Origin: a virus
Direction: 5' to 3' (one strand)
Length of the DNA stretch: 22,437 nucleotides
Virus record (IMG/VR): IMGVR_UViG_3300042465_004901
Span: 1 to 22,437 of that record
Positions 1 through 7,150 of the stretch are shown in pieces. Each line of letters begins with the position of its first letter. Position 1 is the first letter of the stretch. Both the position numbers and the translations under genes were made by a program. A model generated the notes under the pieces. The model was not told the origin of the DNA and did not search any database. It worked only from the letters and a program-made list of their open reading frames with translations.

Positions 1-2
1 GT

Positions 3-953
3 AGATTTAGGATTACATTTAATGACTCGACTACAGTTAATATTACAGAAAACTCTCGCCTTCTTGTGGACGACTTTGTGTATGATGGGGGAGGGAAGAC
101 GAAGGGCAAACTTGGACTTCGGGTCGCCCTTGGCACCGTCAGATACGCATCGGGCAAAGTCGCGAAAACAAACCCACGAGGCGTAAACATTCGCACACCA
201 ACTGCTACCATTGCAGTTCGTGGCACAGACTTCGTTATGTCGGTTGATGAAGCAGGTCGTTCTACGGTCGTGCTGGTTCCCGAATGCTATAACGAATTAG
301 ACATTACAAAACAAACTGCCGAATGTCCAACAGGCATGATCGAAGTTATCACCGCATCTGGTGTAGTTACGTTAAACCAACCATTCCAAGCAACAGTTGT
401 AGAAAACAACTTTGCTCCTCCTGCTCCACCAGTAATCGTTAATCCTTTGATGAAGGCATTGGACAACAACGTTCAACTTGTTTCGCTGGAAACAGATGAC
501 GGTCAAAGTTTGCTTCAACTTGCTAGAGATAGTTTAAAGAAATTTACCAATCCTTCTAAAGCAGCATCGGATGACAATAAAGATCCAGATGGTGGCACAA
601 ATGATAACGTCGAACAAGTCGCTGCGACAATGCGTCGACCAGCAACACCGCAAGAACTACTAGACGTTTTTGCTGAATTTAATGAAGGCAACATTCCAGC
701 AGAAACTTACTACACTAATGTTTCCCCGATATTCAAAAAGAATGTTCAGGTCGGATGGGTGTATACTCGTTTATCTGAGGACAGACAACAGGCAGTTACT
801 ATCTGGTTAGAGAAGGGTAACGAAGCGCAAGTCGTTTCGGTGCAAAATGGACTAGTTGATGTCTATAACTTTATGGATGATAAGTGGACAACATCGGGAA
901 CTGGTAGACCACAGGGTAACATTACTGTGATACAAGAATCGGGTGCGAGATGA
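3..953 (+). CDS. FecR-domain protein, 5' end outside the window
   Basis: The frame stays open to the window edge (first complete codon at 3), so the N-terminus, probably with a signal peptide, is missing; the GTG at 66 is only an internal codon. The visible start reads as beta-strands ending in a KTNPRGVNIRTPTATIAVRGT stretch, typical of the FecR domain (periplasmic, ligand- or glycan-associated beta domain). After about residue 120 (counted from the GTG) comes a less conserved region with a polar linker rich in D, N and K, then an apparently globular C-terminus. The stop codon overlaps the next start as ATGA (950-953), implying translational coupling. In Alphaproteobacteria, FecR proteins are often encoded beside CHASE2-cyclases, as here. 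Inference: periplasmic partner or sensor of the cyclase two genes downstream. The FecR call is fairly sure; the function is not. Confidence 0.8.
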   Translation, partial: RFRITFNDSTTVNITENSRLLVDDFVYDGGGKTKGKLGLRVALGTVRYASGKVAKTNPRGVNIRTPTATIAVRGTDFVMSVDEAGRSTVVLVPECYNELDITKQTAECPTGMIEVITASGVVTLNQPFQATVVENNFAPPAPPVIVNPLMKALDNNVQLVSLETDDGQSLLQLARDSLKKFTNPSKAASDDNKDPDGGTNDNVEQVAATMRRPATPQELLDVFAEFNEGNIPAETYYTNVSPIFKKNVQVGWVYTRLSEDRQQAVTIWLEKGNEAQVVSVQNGLVDVYNFMDDKWTTSGTGRPQGNITVIQESGAR

Positions 954-2404
954 AAAAACTAATTGCTCTCTTCCTCCTGTTCTTTACGATGCCTGCATTC
1001 GCGCAAGTTACGAACTATGGTTTCGAGAATGGTAACTATACTGGTTGGACGGTGAGTAACGGTTCAACTGCCGCAAGAACTTCGTGGAGTGATAGTGGTT
1101 CTGGCGCACAAGTTACAACTGGTATGACTAACTACTGTCCAGGTGATGGTAAATGCTGGACTGTTACGCCATATGGTTCATATATGATTTCACTTCAAGC
1201 AGGTGGTGGTTCTCCTGGATTTGACGGTGCTATGACTACTTTGGGGTTGACAGGTTCTACAATTACTTCGATTAGAAATACCATCTATGCAAATGGTAAT
1301 ATGAATCCTACGAATGCCACATCTATCAGTAGAACAATATTTCTACAAGCAGGCACGACATACAGTTATGCTTGGCAGTATGTTTCTACCGATTATGTTC
1401 CATACAATGATGGTTCTATGATTACATTGACTGGTGGCCCAGGAACCCCAACGATTAATGGACAAACCCAAAACTTTGCGCTTCTTGGATTTACAAACGA
1501 AGGCACTGGTAACTATTCAGTTGGATCTTACGGTGCTACTGGTTGGCAAGTCGCCGTATTCACAGTTCCTACTGATGGAAACTATCTGTTAGGATTTGCC
1601 TCATTCAATCTAGGTGATACCGCATTGTCGCCAATTCTGTTTATCGATCAGATGCAGGGTACAACTTCACTCAATGGAACAACCTTTGCGCCAGTTCAAC
1701 CTAATGCTGGTTCTTCTGCGCCTCCACCTCCTGCGCCTGAACCTCCTGCTCCAACATTTCCATTAGCAACAATTAGTGCTAATCAATCATTGAAGATTAA
1801 TCAAACAAATGCGATTACACAAAACTCCATCTATATCAATGCAACGGGTTCTAACAATTCAGTTTACATTGAACAGTTCTCTAAGCAGAACCAAATCCGT
1901 GGTGTCAATGGCGCACAAGCAATGACTATCAATGGTAGTGGCAACAGCGTTACTATCAACCAAGGAACGACAACAACTCCAATTGGTAAGAACTTGGCAG
2001 AAGTTTCTGTTACTGGTAACAACAACATCGTATCACTGACACAACAATATGCAGGCAAATACGCCGAGATTGTCACCAATGGTCTTGGCAATCAAATCTC
2101 CGCACAACAAAAAGATGCTGGAGGAAAATCGTTGTTTATCAGTGTTTTAGGAAACTCTAATAATATCAGCACCTTACAACAGGGAACTGCTAACCATTTT
2201 CTAGATATCAGCGCACCGTTTGGTGGAGTTACTGCATCTGTTACTCAATTGGGTTCTTCTATGAAGCAATTTCAACTTTTACTAAATAGTCCTGGAATTG
2301 GTGTAACTGTCACGCAAAATAACTTGACTGCCGCCGACTCTGCGAAAATGGAAATAACATGCACGACTGGACCATGTAATGGATACTCTTATACAAAAAA
2401 CTAA
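950..2404 (+). CDS. Secreted protein with N-terminal beta-rich domain and curlin-like repeats
   Basis: 484 residues. Residues 1-18 form a classic Sec signal peptide (basic MKK, hydrophobic core, AFA cleavage site). Residues about 20-245 resemble a jelly-roll or carbohydrate-binding type domain opening with NYGFENGNYTGW. A proline-rich linker spans about 254-271. From about 272 to 458 there are roughly seven imperfect units of 20-26 residues with the pattern hydrophobic-x-hydrophobic-xxx-G-xx-N-x-hydrophobic-x-hydrophobic-x-Q, for example near 292-309, 324-339, 350-366, 372-388 and 394-412. This resembles the curlin (CsgA/CsgB) repeat, which builds amyloid beta-solenoids, though the first Gln of the canonical repeat is usually replaced. 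Cys63/Cys69 and Cys471/Cys476 could form disulphides. It overlaps the FecR gene by 4 bp and the cyclase gene by 26 bp. Inference: secreted surface fibre or adhesin. No curli secretion gene (csgG) is visible in the window. Confidence 0.72.
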   Translation: MKKLIALFLLFFTMPAFAQVTNYGFENGNYTGWTVSNGSTAARTSWSDSGSGAQVTTGMTNYCPGDGKCWTVTPYGSYMISLQAGGGSPGFDGAMTTLGLTGSTITSIRNTIYANGNMNPTNATSISRTIFLQAGTTYSYAWQYVSTDYVPYNDGSMITLTGGPGTPTINGQTQNFALLGFTNEGTGNYSVGSYGATGWQVAVFTVPTDGNYLLGFASFNLGDTALSPILFIDQMQGTTSLNGTTFAPVQPNAGSSAPPPPAPEPPAPTFPLATISANQSLKINQTNAITQNSIYINATGSNNSVYIEQFSKQNQIRGVNGAQAMTINGSGNSVTINQGTTTTPIGKNLAEVSVTGNNNIVSLTQQYAGKYAEIVTNGLGNQISAQQKDAGGKSLFISVLGNSNNISTLQQGTANHFLDISAPFGGVTASVTQLGSSMKQFQLLLNSPGIGVTVTQNNLTAADSAKMEITCTTGPCNGYSYTKN

Positions 2405-4469
2405 GAAAGCTCTTCTTTCGCCTTGGTTGGCACTGATTACTTTTGCGTTATTGTTAGTAGTAAAATTATCAAACCCTTACTTGGTTGAATCCGCGAGATT
2501 GAAGTTTTATGATTATTTGATGCTCGGTTCACCGACGCAATCTGAACAAATTGTAACCGTCAATATCGGGGAGAAAGCAATTGAGAAATATGGTCAGTGG
2601 CCATTTCCACGTGAGGTCCATGCTCAAATTATTAATGACCTTTATAGTCGAGGGGCTGCTCTTGTTGGCAGCACTATACTTTATTCTGAGTCTGATCGGA
2701 TGGGGACTGATCGAGTTCTTGCGGATACCCTAAGTCAGTATCCAGTAGTCCTGAGTCAGACTGTTTCCGCTGACTGTATTGCTGGATCGATATCTGGCCA
2801 AGGTTCACCTCAGGCAAGTGCGACAATTCGGAGAACAGGCGTTGCCGTAATCGGCGATGGAGAAGCAACTGAATTTCTTCCTCAATATCCATGCGTTCTA
2901 AGTAATATCGCACCTCTTCAAGAAGCCGCAGTCGGTGTTGGGATAACGTCAACCCTACCCGAGCCTGATGGGGTTGTAAGGCGAGTTCCTCTTCTATCTG
3001 GGTCATCAGGCGAATACTATCCCGCATTTGCGATAGAGATGCTGCGTGTAGCTGCAGGAGACTCTTCGTATCAAGCCAAGATAAATCAGACTGGGGTTGA
3101 AGCATTACGAATTCCTTCTTTTGAAACAATTAAAACAGACGAATATGGTAGAGTATTTGTTAATCCCAATTACGTATTTCCATCTGTTGAAGTAGGTGAC
3201 GATATTCCTCGTCTTGATGGGAAAATTGTAATTGTTGGCGTAACTGCTGCTGGTATAGCGAACCCTGTAGCGACTCCTTCAGGTGCCCAACATCCCCATC
3301 AGTTACAGGCCAGTCTACTAGAAACTCTCCTGAATGGTGACTCTGTGTCGATTCCGAATTGGTCAGAAATTGCGGATCTTGCGGCTTTTCTGGGTCTTGC
3401 TCTGGCATTGATTGTTCTTTCTCGTTTTAGATTCTCAATAGTATATATTGTAATTCTACTGGGCGGATATCTATACTTACCGACATATTTATTTCAAACG
3501 CAGAATATTCTATTCGATGTTTCGTTTAATTTGTTTGCCATTGCATTAATCTATATGCATATCTACACTGCTAAGTTTATCAGTGAGTTCCTACAGAAAC
3601 AACAGATTAAGAAACAGTTTGGCACATATCTGAGTCCAGATCTGGTTGCGAGATTGCAAAGACAACCAGACCTCTTGAAACTCGGCGGAGAATCAAGAGA
3701 GCTTTCGATTATGTTCACTGACGTTCGAGGCTTTACTACAATTTCTGAACACTACGGAGAAGATGTCCAAGGTCTAACGTCAATCATGAATCGTTACATG
3801 ACGGTTATGACAAAAGCAATTCTTGAAAATAACGGCACACTGGATAAGTATATCGGTGATGCACAGATGGCATTCTGGAATGCGCCTCTTGATAACAATA
3901 AACATGCGTTGGATGCAGTTCAAACGGCCTTCCAGATGCTAAAAGATTTGGAGACTTTCAATGAAGAAGTTCAAAGAGAAGGCATTCCCGCTTTTGGGAT
4001 GGGTCTTGGTATTAACACTGCCACTGTGGTTGTTGGTAATATGGGCAGCACTCAGCGTTTTGACTATACTTGCTTGGGGGATGGCGTTAATCTGGCTGCT
4101 CGTCTGGAAGGTCAAACCAAGTCTTATGGCGTCAAACTCATCGTCGGACCACAAACGGCCGAACTGGTTAGGGATGTATACCAAGTAGTTGAACTTGATT
4201 TGATTGCAGTTAAAGGTAAGACCCTGCCAGCTAAGATTTTTACAGTTTTGGAAACCTTTGACCATCCAGGCGAGAAACAACATGAGAAGTTCCTTACATT
4301 TTATCGCGAAGGTAATTGGGAAGTTGCCAAAAAATTTGCCAGCGACTTAAAGAAGTGCTGGCAAGGTAATCTATCTGATTATTACGACTCGATGATTAGC
4401 CGTATTGAAGAGTTTCAGGTATCACCTCCGAAAGATTGGGACGGCGTGTATCGGGCGACTTCGAAGTAA
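2379..4469 (+). CDS. CHASE2 sensor - three TM helices - class III adenylate/guanylate cyclase
   Basis: 696 residues. One N-terminal transmembrane helix (about 15-31) leads into an extracytoplasmic CHASE2 domain (about 35-325). Three transmembrane helices follow (about 331-350, 353-372, 378-397) and then a cytoplasmic class III cyclase domain (about 435-625). Catalytic residues look intact: metal aspartates D448 (FTDVRGF) and D494 (YIGDA), purine-specifying K490 and T564 (a Lys/Thr pair typical of class IIIb adenylate cyclases), and transition-state N571 and R575 in NLAAR. The architecture is the standard bacterial CHASE2-cyclase. The last 70 residues form a helical tail. The start overlaps the curlin-like gene by 26 bp and has no clear Shine-Dalgarno, so it is probably coupled. 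Inference: produces cAMP in the infected cell in response to a periplasmic signal, possibly via FecR. A signalling receptor of this kind is not a usual phage gene. Confidence 0.93.
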   Translation: MDTLIQKTKKALLSPWLALITFALLLVVKLSNPYLVESARLKFYDYLMLGSPTQSEQIVTVNIGEKAIEKYGQWPFPREVHAQIINDLYSRGAALVGSTILYSESDRMGTDRVLADTLSQYPVVLSQTVSADCIAGSISGQGSPQASATIRRTGVAVIGDGEATEFLPQYPCVLSNIAPLQEAAVGVGITSTLPEPDGVVRRVPLLSGSSGEYYPAFAIEMLRVAAGDSSYQAKINQTGVEALRIPSFETIKTDEYGRVFVNPNYVFPSVEVGDDIPRLDGKIVIVGVTAAGIANPVATPSGAQHPHQLQASLLETLLNGDSVSIPNWSEIADLAAFLGLALALIVLSRFRFSIVYIVILLGGYLYLPTYLFQTQNILFDVSFNLFAIALIYMHIYTAKFISEFLQKQQIKKQFGTYLSPDLVARLQRQPDLLKLGGESRELSIMFTDVRGFTTISEHYGEDVQGLTSIMNRYMTVMTKAILENNGTLDKYIGDAQMAFWNAPLDNNKHALDAVQTAFQMLKDLETFNEEVQREGIPAFGMGLGINTATVVVGNMGSTQRFDYTCLGDGVNLAARLEGQTKSYGVKLIVGPQTAELVRDVYQVVELDLIAVKGKTLPAKIFTVLETFDHPGEKQHEKFLTFYREGNWEVAKKFASDLKKCWQGNLSDYYDSMISRIEEFQVSPPKDWDGVYRATSK

Positions 4470-4533
4470 CTTCTTGTTCGAATAGTTCCTTCTCCATCTG
4501 ACGGAAGTGTTGCTCTAGTTCTTCGGGGTTCAT
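4396..4533 (-). CDS. Small acidic protein, 45 residues
   Basis: Begins MNPEELEQHFRQMEKELFEQ and ends at a TAA at 4396-4398. Its ATG shares one base with the stop of the preceding minus-strand gene (TAATG, 4531-4535), a typical coupling arrangement. It is strongly acidic in its first half, with a likely amphipathic helix. It overlaps the 3' end of the cyclase gene, on the opposite strand, by 74 bp, so the two messages could pair. I recognise no family. Confidence is moderate: the support is the coupled start, plausible composition and the upstream promoter, not homology. Confidence 0.5.
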   Translation of the reverse strand: MNPEELEQHFRQMEKELFEQEVTSKSPDTRRPNLSEVIPETLQYG

Positions 4534-4724
4534 TATGCAACCTTCCTTTTATATGCCACACGGCCTTCAAGATACTCTTCAAAAGACGAATATGTAGGAA
4601 TACCATTCGCTTCGAGTTCAAAATTAATTTCGAGAAACTCGGCATGTTCATACTGCCAGCCGTTCCATGCAACACCCAACTCTTTAAGTAGGATTTCTTC
4701 ATTTCTAGATATTTCAAGAATCAT
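4533..4724 (-). CDS. Small hypothetical protein, 63 residues
   Basis: I chose the ATG at 4724 (MILEISRNEEILLKEL) because GAGGTG lies a few bases upstream; an in-frame ATG at 4736 would add four residues but has no ribosome site. The protein is acidic with hydrophobic and aromatic residues spread evenly (ELGVAWNGWQYEHAEF), and the C-terminus is basic. A near-consensus promoter on the same strand (4750-4778) gives a start point near 4743, just upstream. It looks like one of the small early accessory proteins common in T4-like phages. No family recognised. Confidence 0.65.
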   Translation of the reverse strand: MILEISRNEEILLKELGVAWNGWQYEHAEFLEINFELEANGIPTYSSFEEYLEGRVAYKRKVA

Positions 4725-4749
4725 CACACACCTCATTGTTTACATTATA

Positions 4750-4778
4750 GTTATAGACGATTCGCTACCAAAAGTCAA
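4750..4778 (-). promoter_or_regulatory. Sigma70-type promoter, minus strand
   Basis: Read on the minus strand: TTGACT (4778-4773), a 17-nt spacer, TATAAC (4755-4750). The predicted start is near 4743, about 19 nt before the 63-residue gene. It stands back to back with the plus-strand promoter at 4792, making a compact divergent control region. Confidence 0.75.
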
Positions 4779-4791
4779 GCGGTTTTTTCTA

Positions 4792-4820
4792 TTGACATTA
4801 AAACAAATATGTTGTATTGT
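4792..4820 (+). promoter_or_regulatory. Sigma70-type promoter, plus strand
   Basis: TTGACA (4792-4797), a 17-nt spacer and TATTGT (4815-4820), in an AT-rich intergenic stretch. The predicted start is near 4827, just before AGGAG (4831-4835) and the ATG at 4842. It probably drives the long block of plus-strand genes that follows. Confidence 0.8.
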
Positions 4821-4841
4821 GAAAGTCATAAGGAGATTGTT

Positions 4842-5243
4842 ATGACTATGCATTTGTTGGGTCCAGCTTACACTACGACAAATACTAAAAAGCGCAAAAC
4901 TACAAACAAAGGCGTGACTAGTAGATATGCGCAAGATTGGGTAGATTACAATAAGCAGATGAAACGCCTTGGTTCTTCGACTAAGACCTTTGACGAGTAT
5001 GTGCAATATCGGCAAGGTAGATTTAAACCTAACTTGCGTGGCACACCTCTACCTAAATATGAAGTCAGTGACCATCGACAAAAATATCCTTCTGGAGATG
5101 GTATTGGTGTAAACTATACTCGTAAAGAAAAAGTCTATACGGGCACACTTATTAAGGGTATCAGCGTTCTACATAAGAGTAATGCTGTACCTGTTATCAA
5201 TGACGAACAAATTTTGGAGATTGCGAAAATGCGCCGTGGTTAA
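4842..5243 (+). CDS. Conserved phage protein of unknown function
   Basis: 133 residues from the ATG at 4842, chosen because AGGAG lies 6 nt upstream and the protein then starts MTMHLLGP; a longer frame from 4809 would begin upstream of the predicted transcription start. The N-terminal HLLGPAYTTTNTKKRKT and the C-terminal YTGTLIKGISVLHKSNAVPV followed by AKMRRG match, from memory, a small protein widespread in tailed phages without assigned role. It is basic, with no membrane segment. First gene of the plus-strand block after a strong promoter; its stop lies 13 bp before the chosen start of the methyltransferase gene. Confidence 0.8.
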   Translation: MTMHLLGPAYTTTNTKKRKTTNKGVTSRYAQDWVDYNKQMKRLGSSTKTFDEYVQYRQGRFKPNLRGTPLPKYEVSDHRQKYPSGDGIGVNYTRKEKVYTGTLIKGISVLHKSNAVPVINDEQILEIAKMRRG

Positions 5244-5256
5244 TTTTGATGTTGTA

Positions 5257-5820
5257 ATGAATTGGATGGAATACATCCGTAATAATCCAGAGAATGCATA
5301 CAGATTCTCTGAGAACTTTTGGCCAAGTCAGATAGAGAGTAAGAAATGGTTACTGGAACATGTAACTCCTCTTGATAGATCTATCGTAATTTTTGGTGGA
5401 TGGTATGGAGTTCTTGCGCAGTTTATTGCCCACAAGTTTCCTGATGCACGAATACTAACTACTGACATGGACTCTGAATGTAAGAAGGTGTTTGCTGCTA
5501 TCGATGAGTATTATCACGATATCACATTTCGTCAGCACAACATGCAAAATGGTATGCCACTCAATCATCCACACCCTGATCTAGTTATCAACACCAGTTC
5601 CGAGCATGTGACGCAAGAAGTTTATGATGCTTGGTGGAACTCTATTCCTAGTGGTACTAAATATATCGTCCAAGGAAATAATCTAGTTAATCCTGAGCAT
5701 GTTCGTCTTGCTGATGATCTAGCACATTTTTTGACAATCAACAATATCAAAGAACCACAGTATGCAGGAATGTTGAAATGTGGACATTTTTATAGATACA
5801 TGGCAGTGGGTTATAAATGA
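5257..5820 (+). CDS. Class I SAM-dependent methyltransferase-like protein
   Basis: 187 residues from the ATG at 5257 (MNWMEYIRNN). Alternative starts are GTG at 5236 and ATG at 5266; none has a convincing ribosome site, so the start is uncertain. The glycine motif IFGGWYGVLA (about 45-54) is motif I of the Rossmann fold, followed by the acidic end of strand two (TTDMD, about 68-72) and PDLVINTSSEH (about 107-116). The WW pair and the TKYIVQGNN strand also fit class I methyltransferases. Target unknown: small molecule, peptide or sugar. It directly precedes the radical SAM genes and may belong to the same pathway. Confidence 0.7.
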   Translation: MNWMEYIRNNPENAYRFSENFWPSQIESKKWLLEHVTPLDRSIVIFGGWYGVLAQFIAHKFPDARILTTDMDSECKKVFAAIDEYYHDITFRQHNMQNGMPLNHPHPDLVINTSSEHVTQEVYDAWWNSIPSGTKYIVQGNNLVNPEHVRLADDLAHFLTINNIKEPQYAGMLKCGHFYRYMAVGYK

Positions 5821-5860
5821 ATAGAGACTTTGAACAATTTATCAACTAATCGGAACCACC

Positions 5861-7150
5861 ATGTTCGAAAATAATAAAAGTATGTGCGCAATACCTTTTG
5901 TAAGCACAATGATTAACACAGACACTACTGTGCGGTATTGTTGTATGGTCAAAGGTCGTGCAAATGTTGTTTCAAAAGATACAGGTGAGGCATATACATG
6001 TCGAGATAATTTTATTGAAGATGCTTGGAACTCAGAAAGTATTCGAGATATTCGAAGAAAAATGATTAATGCTGAATCTATTCCTGGATGTGCAGTTTGT
6101 TATCAGCAAGAAGACGATAATAAGATGAGTAATCGCCAGCATAGTTTGCGGGAATGGTCACAACGTCTTGGCACAGAAGAACTGAAGCAGATTATTGAAT
6201 CTGCAGGAGAAGCAGATGGGTTTGTTGAAACTGCTCCCGTATATCTCGACCTGCGTTTAGGTAATTTGTGTAATTTAAAGTGTAGAATGTGTAACCCCTG
6301 GAATAGCAGTCAGATCGTAAAAGAGCATACTGATTTAGTTACTCGCCGACCCGATTATGCTGATGTGTGGCAAAAGACCTTTGGTAAATTCCCAGAAAAA
6401 GTTATGGAGGACCAACCTTGGTTTGATCACAATATTCTTTGGGATCAAGTTATTTCGCTGATTCCAACATTGAAAAAAGTTTACATGACAGGTGGCGAAC
6501 CCACTCTAATTAAAAATAACTATAAGTTTATGGAAGAGTGCATTCGTCAGGGTCGCAGAGATATAACTCTATTCTTTAATACTAATTGCACAAATATTAA
6601 TCCAAAGTTCTTTGAACTAATCTCACAATTTGATGCCGTTAATATTAATGCCAGCATTGATGGTATTGGGGCAGTGACCGAGTATATTAGAGCGCCAAGT
6701 AAATGGTCGCAAGTTTCTAAGAATATTGAAAAATTTGCACAAATGTCAAATGTTCATCTTGGTATCACGCCAACAATTCAAGTATACAATGCATTTGATG
6801 TTGTAAATATCCTTACTTGGGTAGACGATTTACGTGAGAAATATTCTAAGGATATTTTTATTGATTTTCTAATCAACCATCACCCGGTGCATCTAAGCGC
6901 ATTAATCTTACCCGACGATTTACGCAAAGAAGCTGTGGAACTCATTGAAGATTATTGTGAAGTAAATACCATTCAGAATGAAATGACTAAAAATTCTCTT
7001 CAAGGCATCGTAGGGTTTTTTAAGAATTCTCGTCTTAAAGATTGGGAAATTATGGTAAATAGATTTCGTATATATACTAACGCACTTGATGAAGAGCGCA
7101 AAGAAAGTATATCAGTTTTAGATACACGTTTGGCAAAATTATATGATTGA
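5861..7150 (+). CDS. Radical SAM protein with N-terminal cysteine (twitch/SPASM-like) domain, paralog 1
   Basis: 429 residues. The radical SAM signature CxxxCxxC is C137-NLK-C141-RM-C144 (CNLKCRMC), followed by MTGGEP, the SAM-binding GGE motif. Unlike most SPASM/twitch enzymes, the extra cysteines are N-terminal (C9, C27, C28, C47, C77, C80), with a CAVCYQQE motif likely to bind an auxiliary iron-sulphur cluster. Marine phages and bacteria have a family annotated as twitch-domain radical SAM proteins with this order. It is a paralog of the next gene (same N-terminal pattern, LDLRxGNxCNLxCxMC core). The last 8 bp overlap the next gene (ATGATTGA, 7143-7150). Substrate unknown; maturases of this class act on peptides, proteins or sugars. 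Confidence 0.88.
   Translation: MFENNKSMCAIPFVSTMINTDTTVRYCCMVKGRANVVSKDTGEAYTCRDNFIEDAWNSESIRDIRRKMINAESIPGCAVCYQQEDDNKMSNRQHSLREWSQRLGTEELKQIIESAGEADGFVETAPVYLDLRLGNLCNLKCRMCNPWNSSQIVKEHTDLVTRRPDYADVWQKTFGKFPEKVMEDQPWFDHNILWDQVISLIPTLKKVYMTGGEPTLIKNNYKFMEECIRQGRRDITLFFNTNCTNINPKFFELISQFDAVNINASIDGIGAVTEYIRAPSKWSQVSKNIEKFAQMSNVHLGITPTIQVYNAFDVVNILTWVDDLREKYSKDIFIDFLINHHPVHLSALILPDDLRKEAVELIEDYCEVNTIQNEMTKNSLQGIVGFFKNSRLKDWEIMVNRFRIYTNALDEERKESISVLDTRLAKLYD

Noticed and set aside
1247-1276. TTGACA in the curlin-like gene
   Set aside because: No acceptable -10 box at 16-18 nt. The same holds for TTGACA at 5731, 10658, 10872, 12523, 18506, 18762 and 19493.
1790-2330. Repeated DNA segments that might be taken for a CRISPR or tandem repeat array
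   Set aside because: The periodicity is at the protein level (curlin-like units with varied DNA); there are no identical repeats or unique spacers.
2674-3408. Two minus-strand open frames of 151 and 82 codons under the cyclase gene
   Set aside because: They are antisense to the well-supported CHASE2 domain, have Gln/Leu-rich composition typical of shadow frames and lack ribosome sites or promoters.
3961-4188. Plus-strand frame with a hydrophobic, membrane-like translation
   Set aside because: Lies fully within the catalytic domain of the cyclase in another frame; the hydrophobicity is a by-product of the coding sequence.
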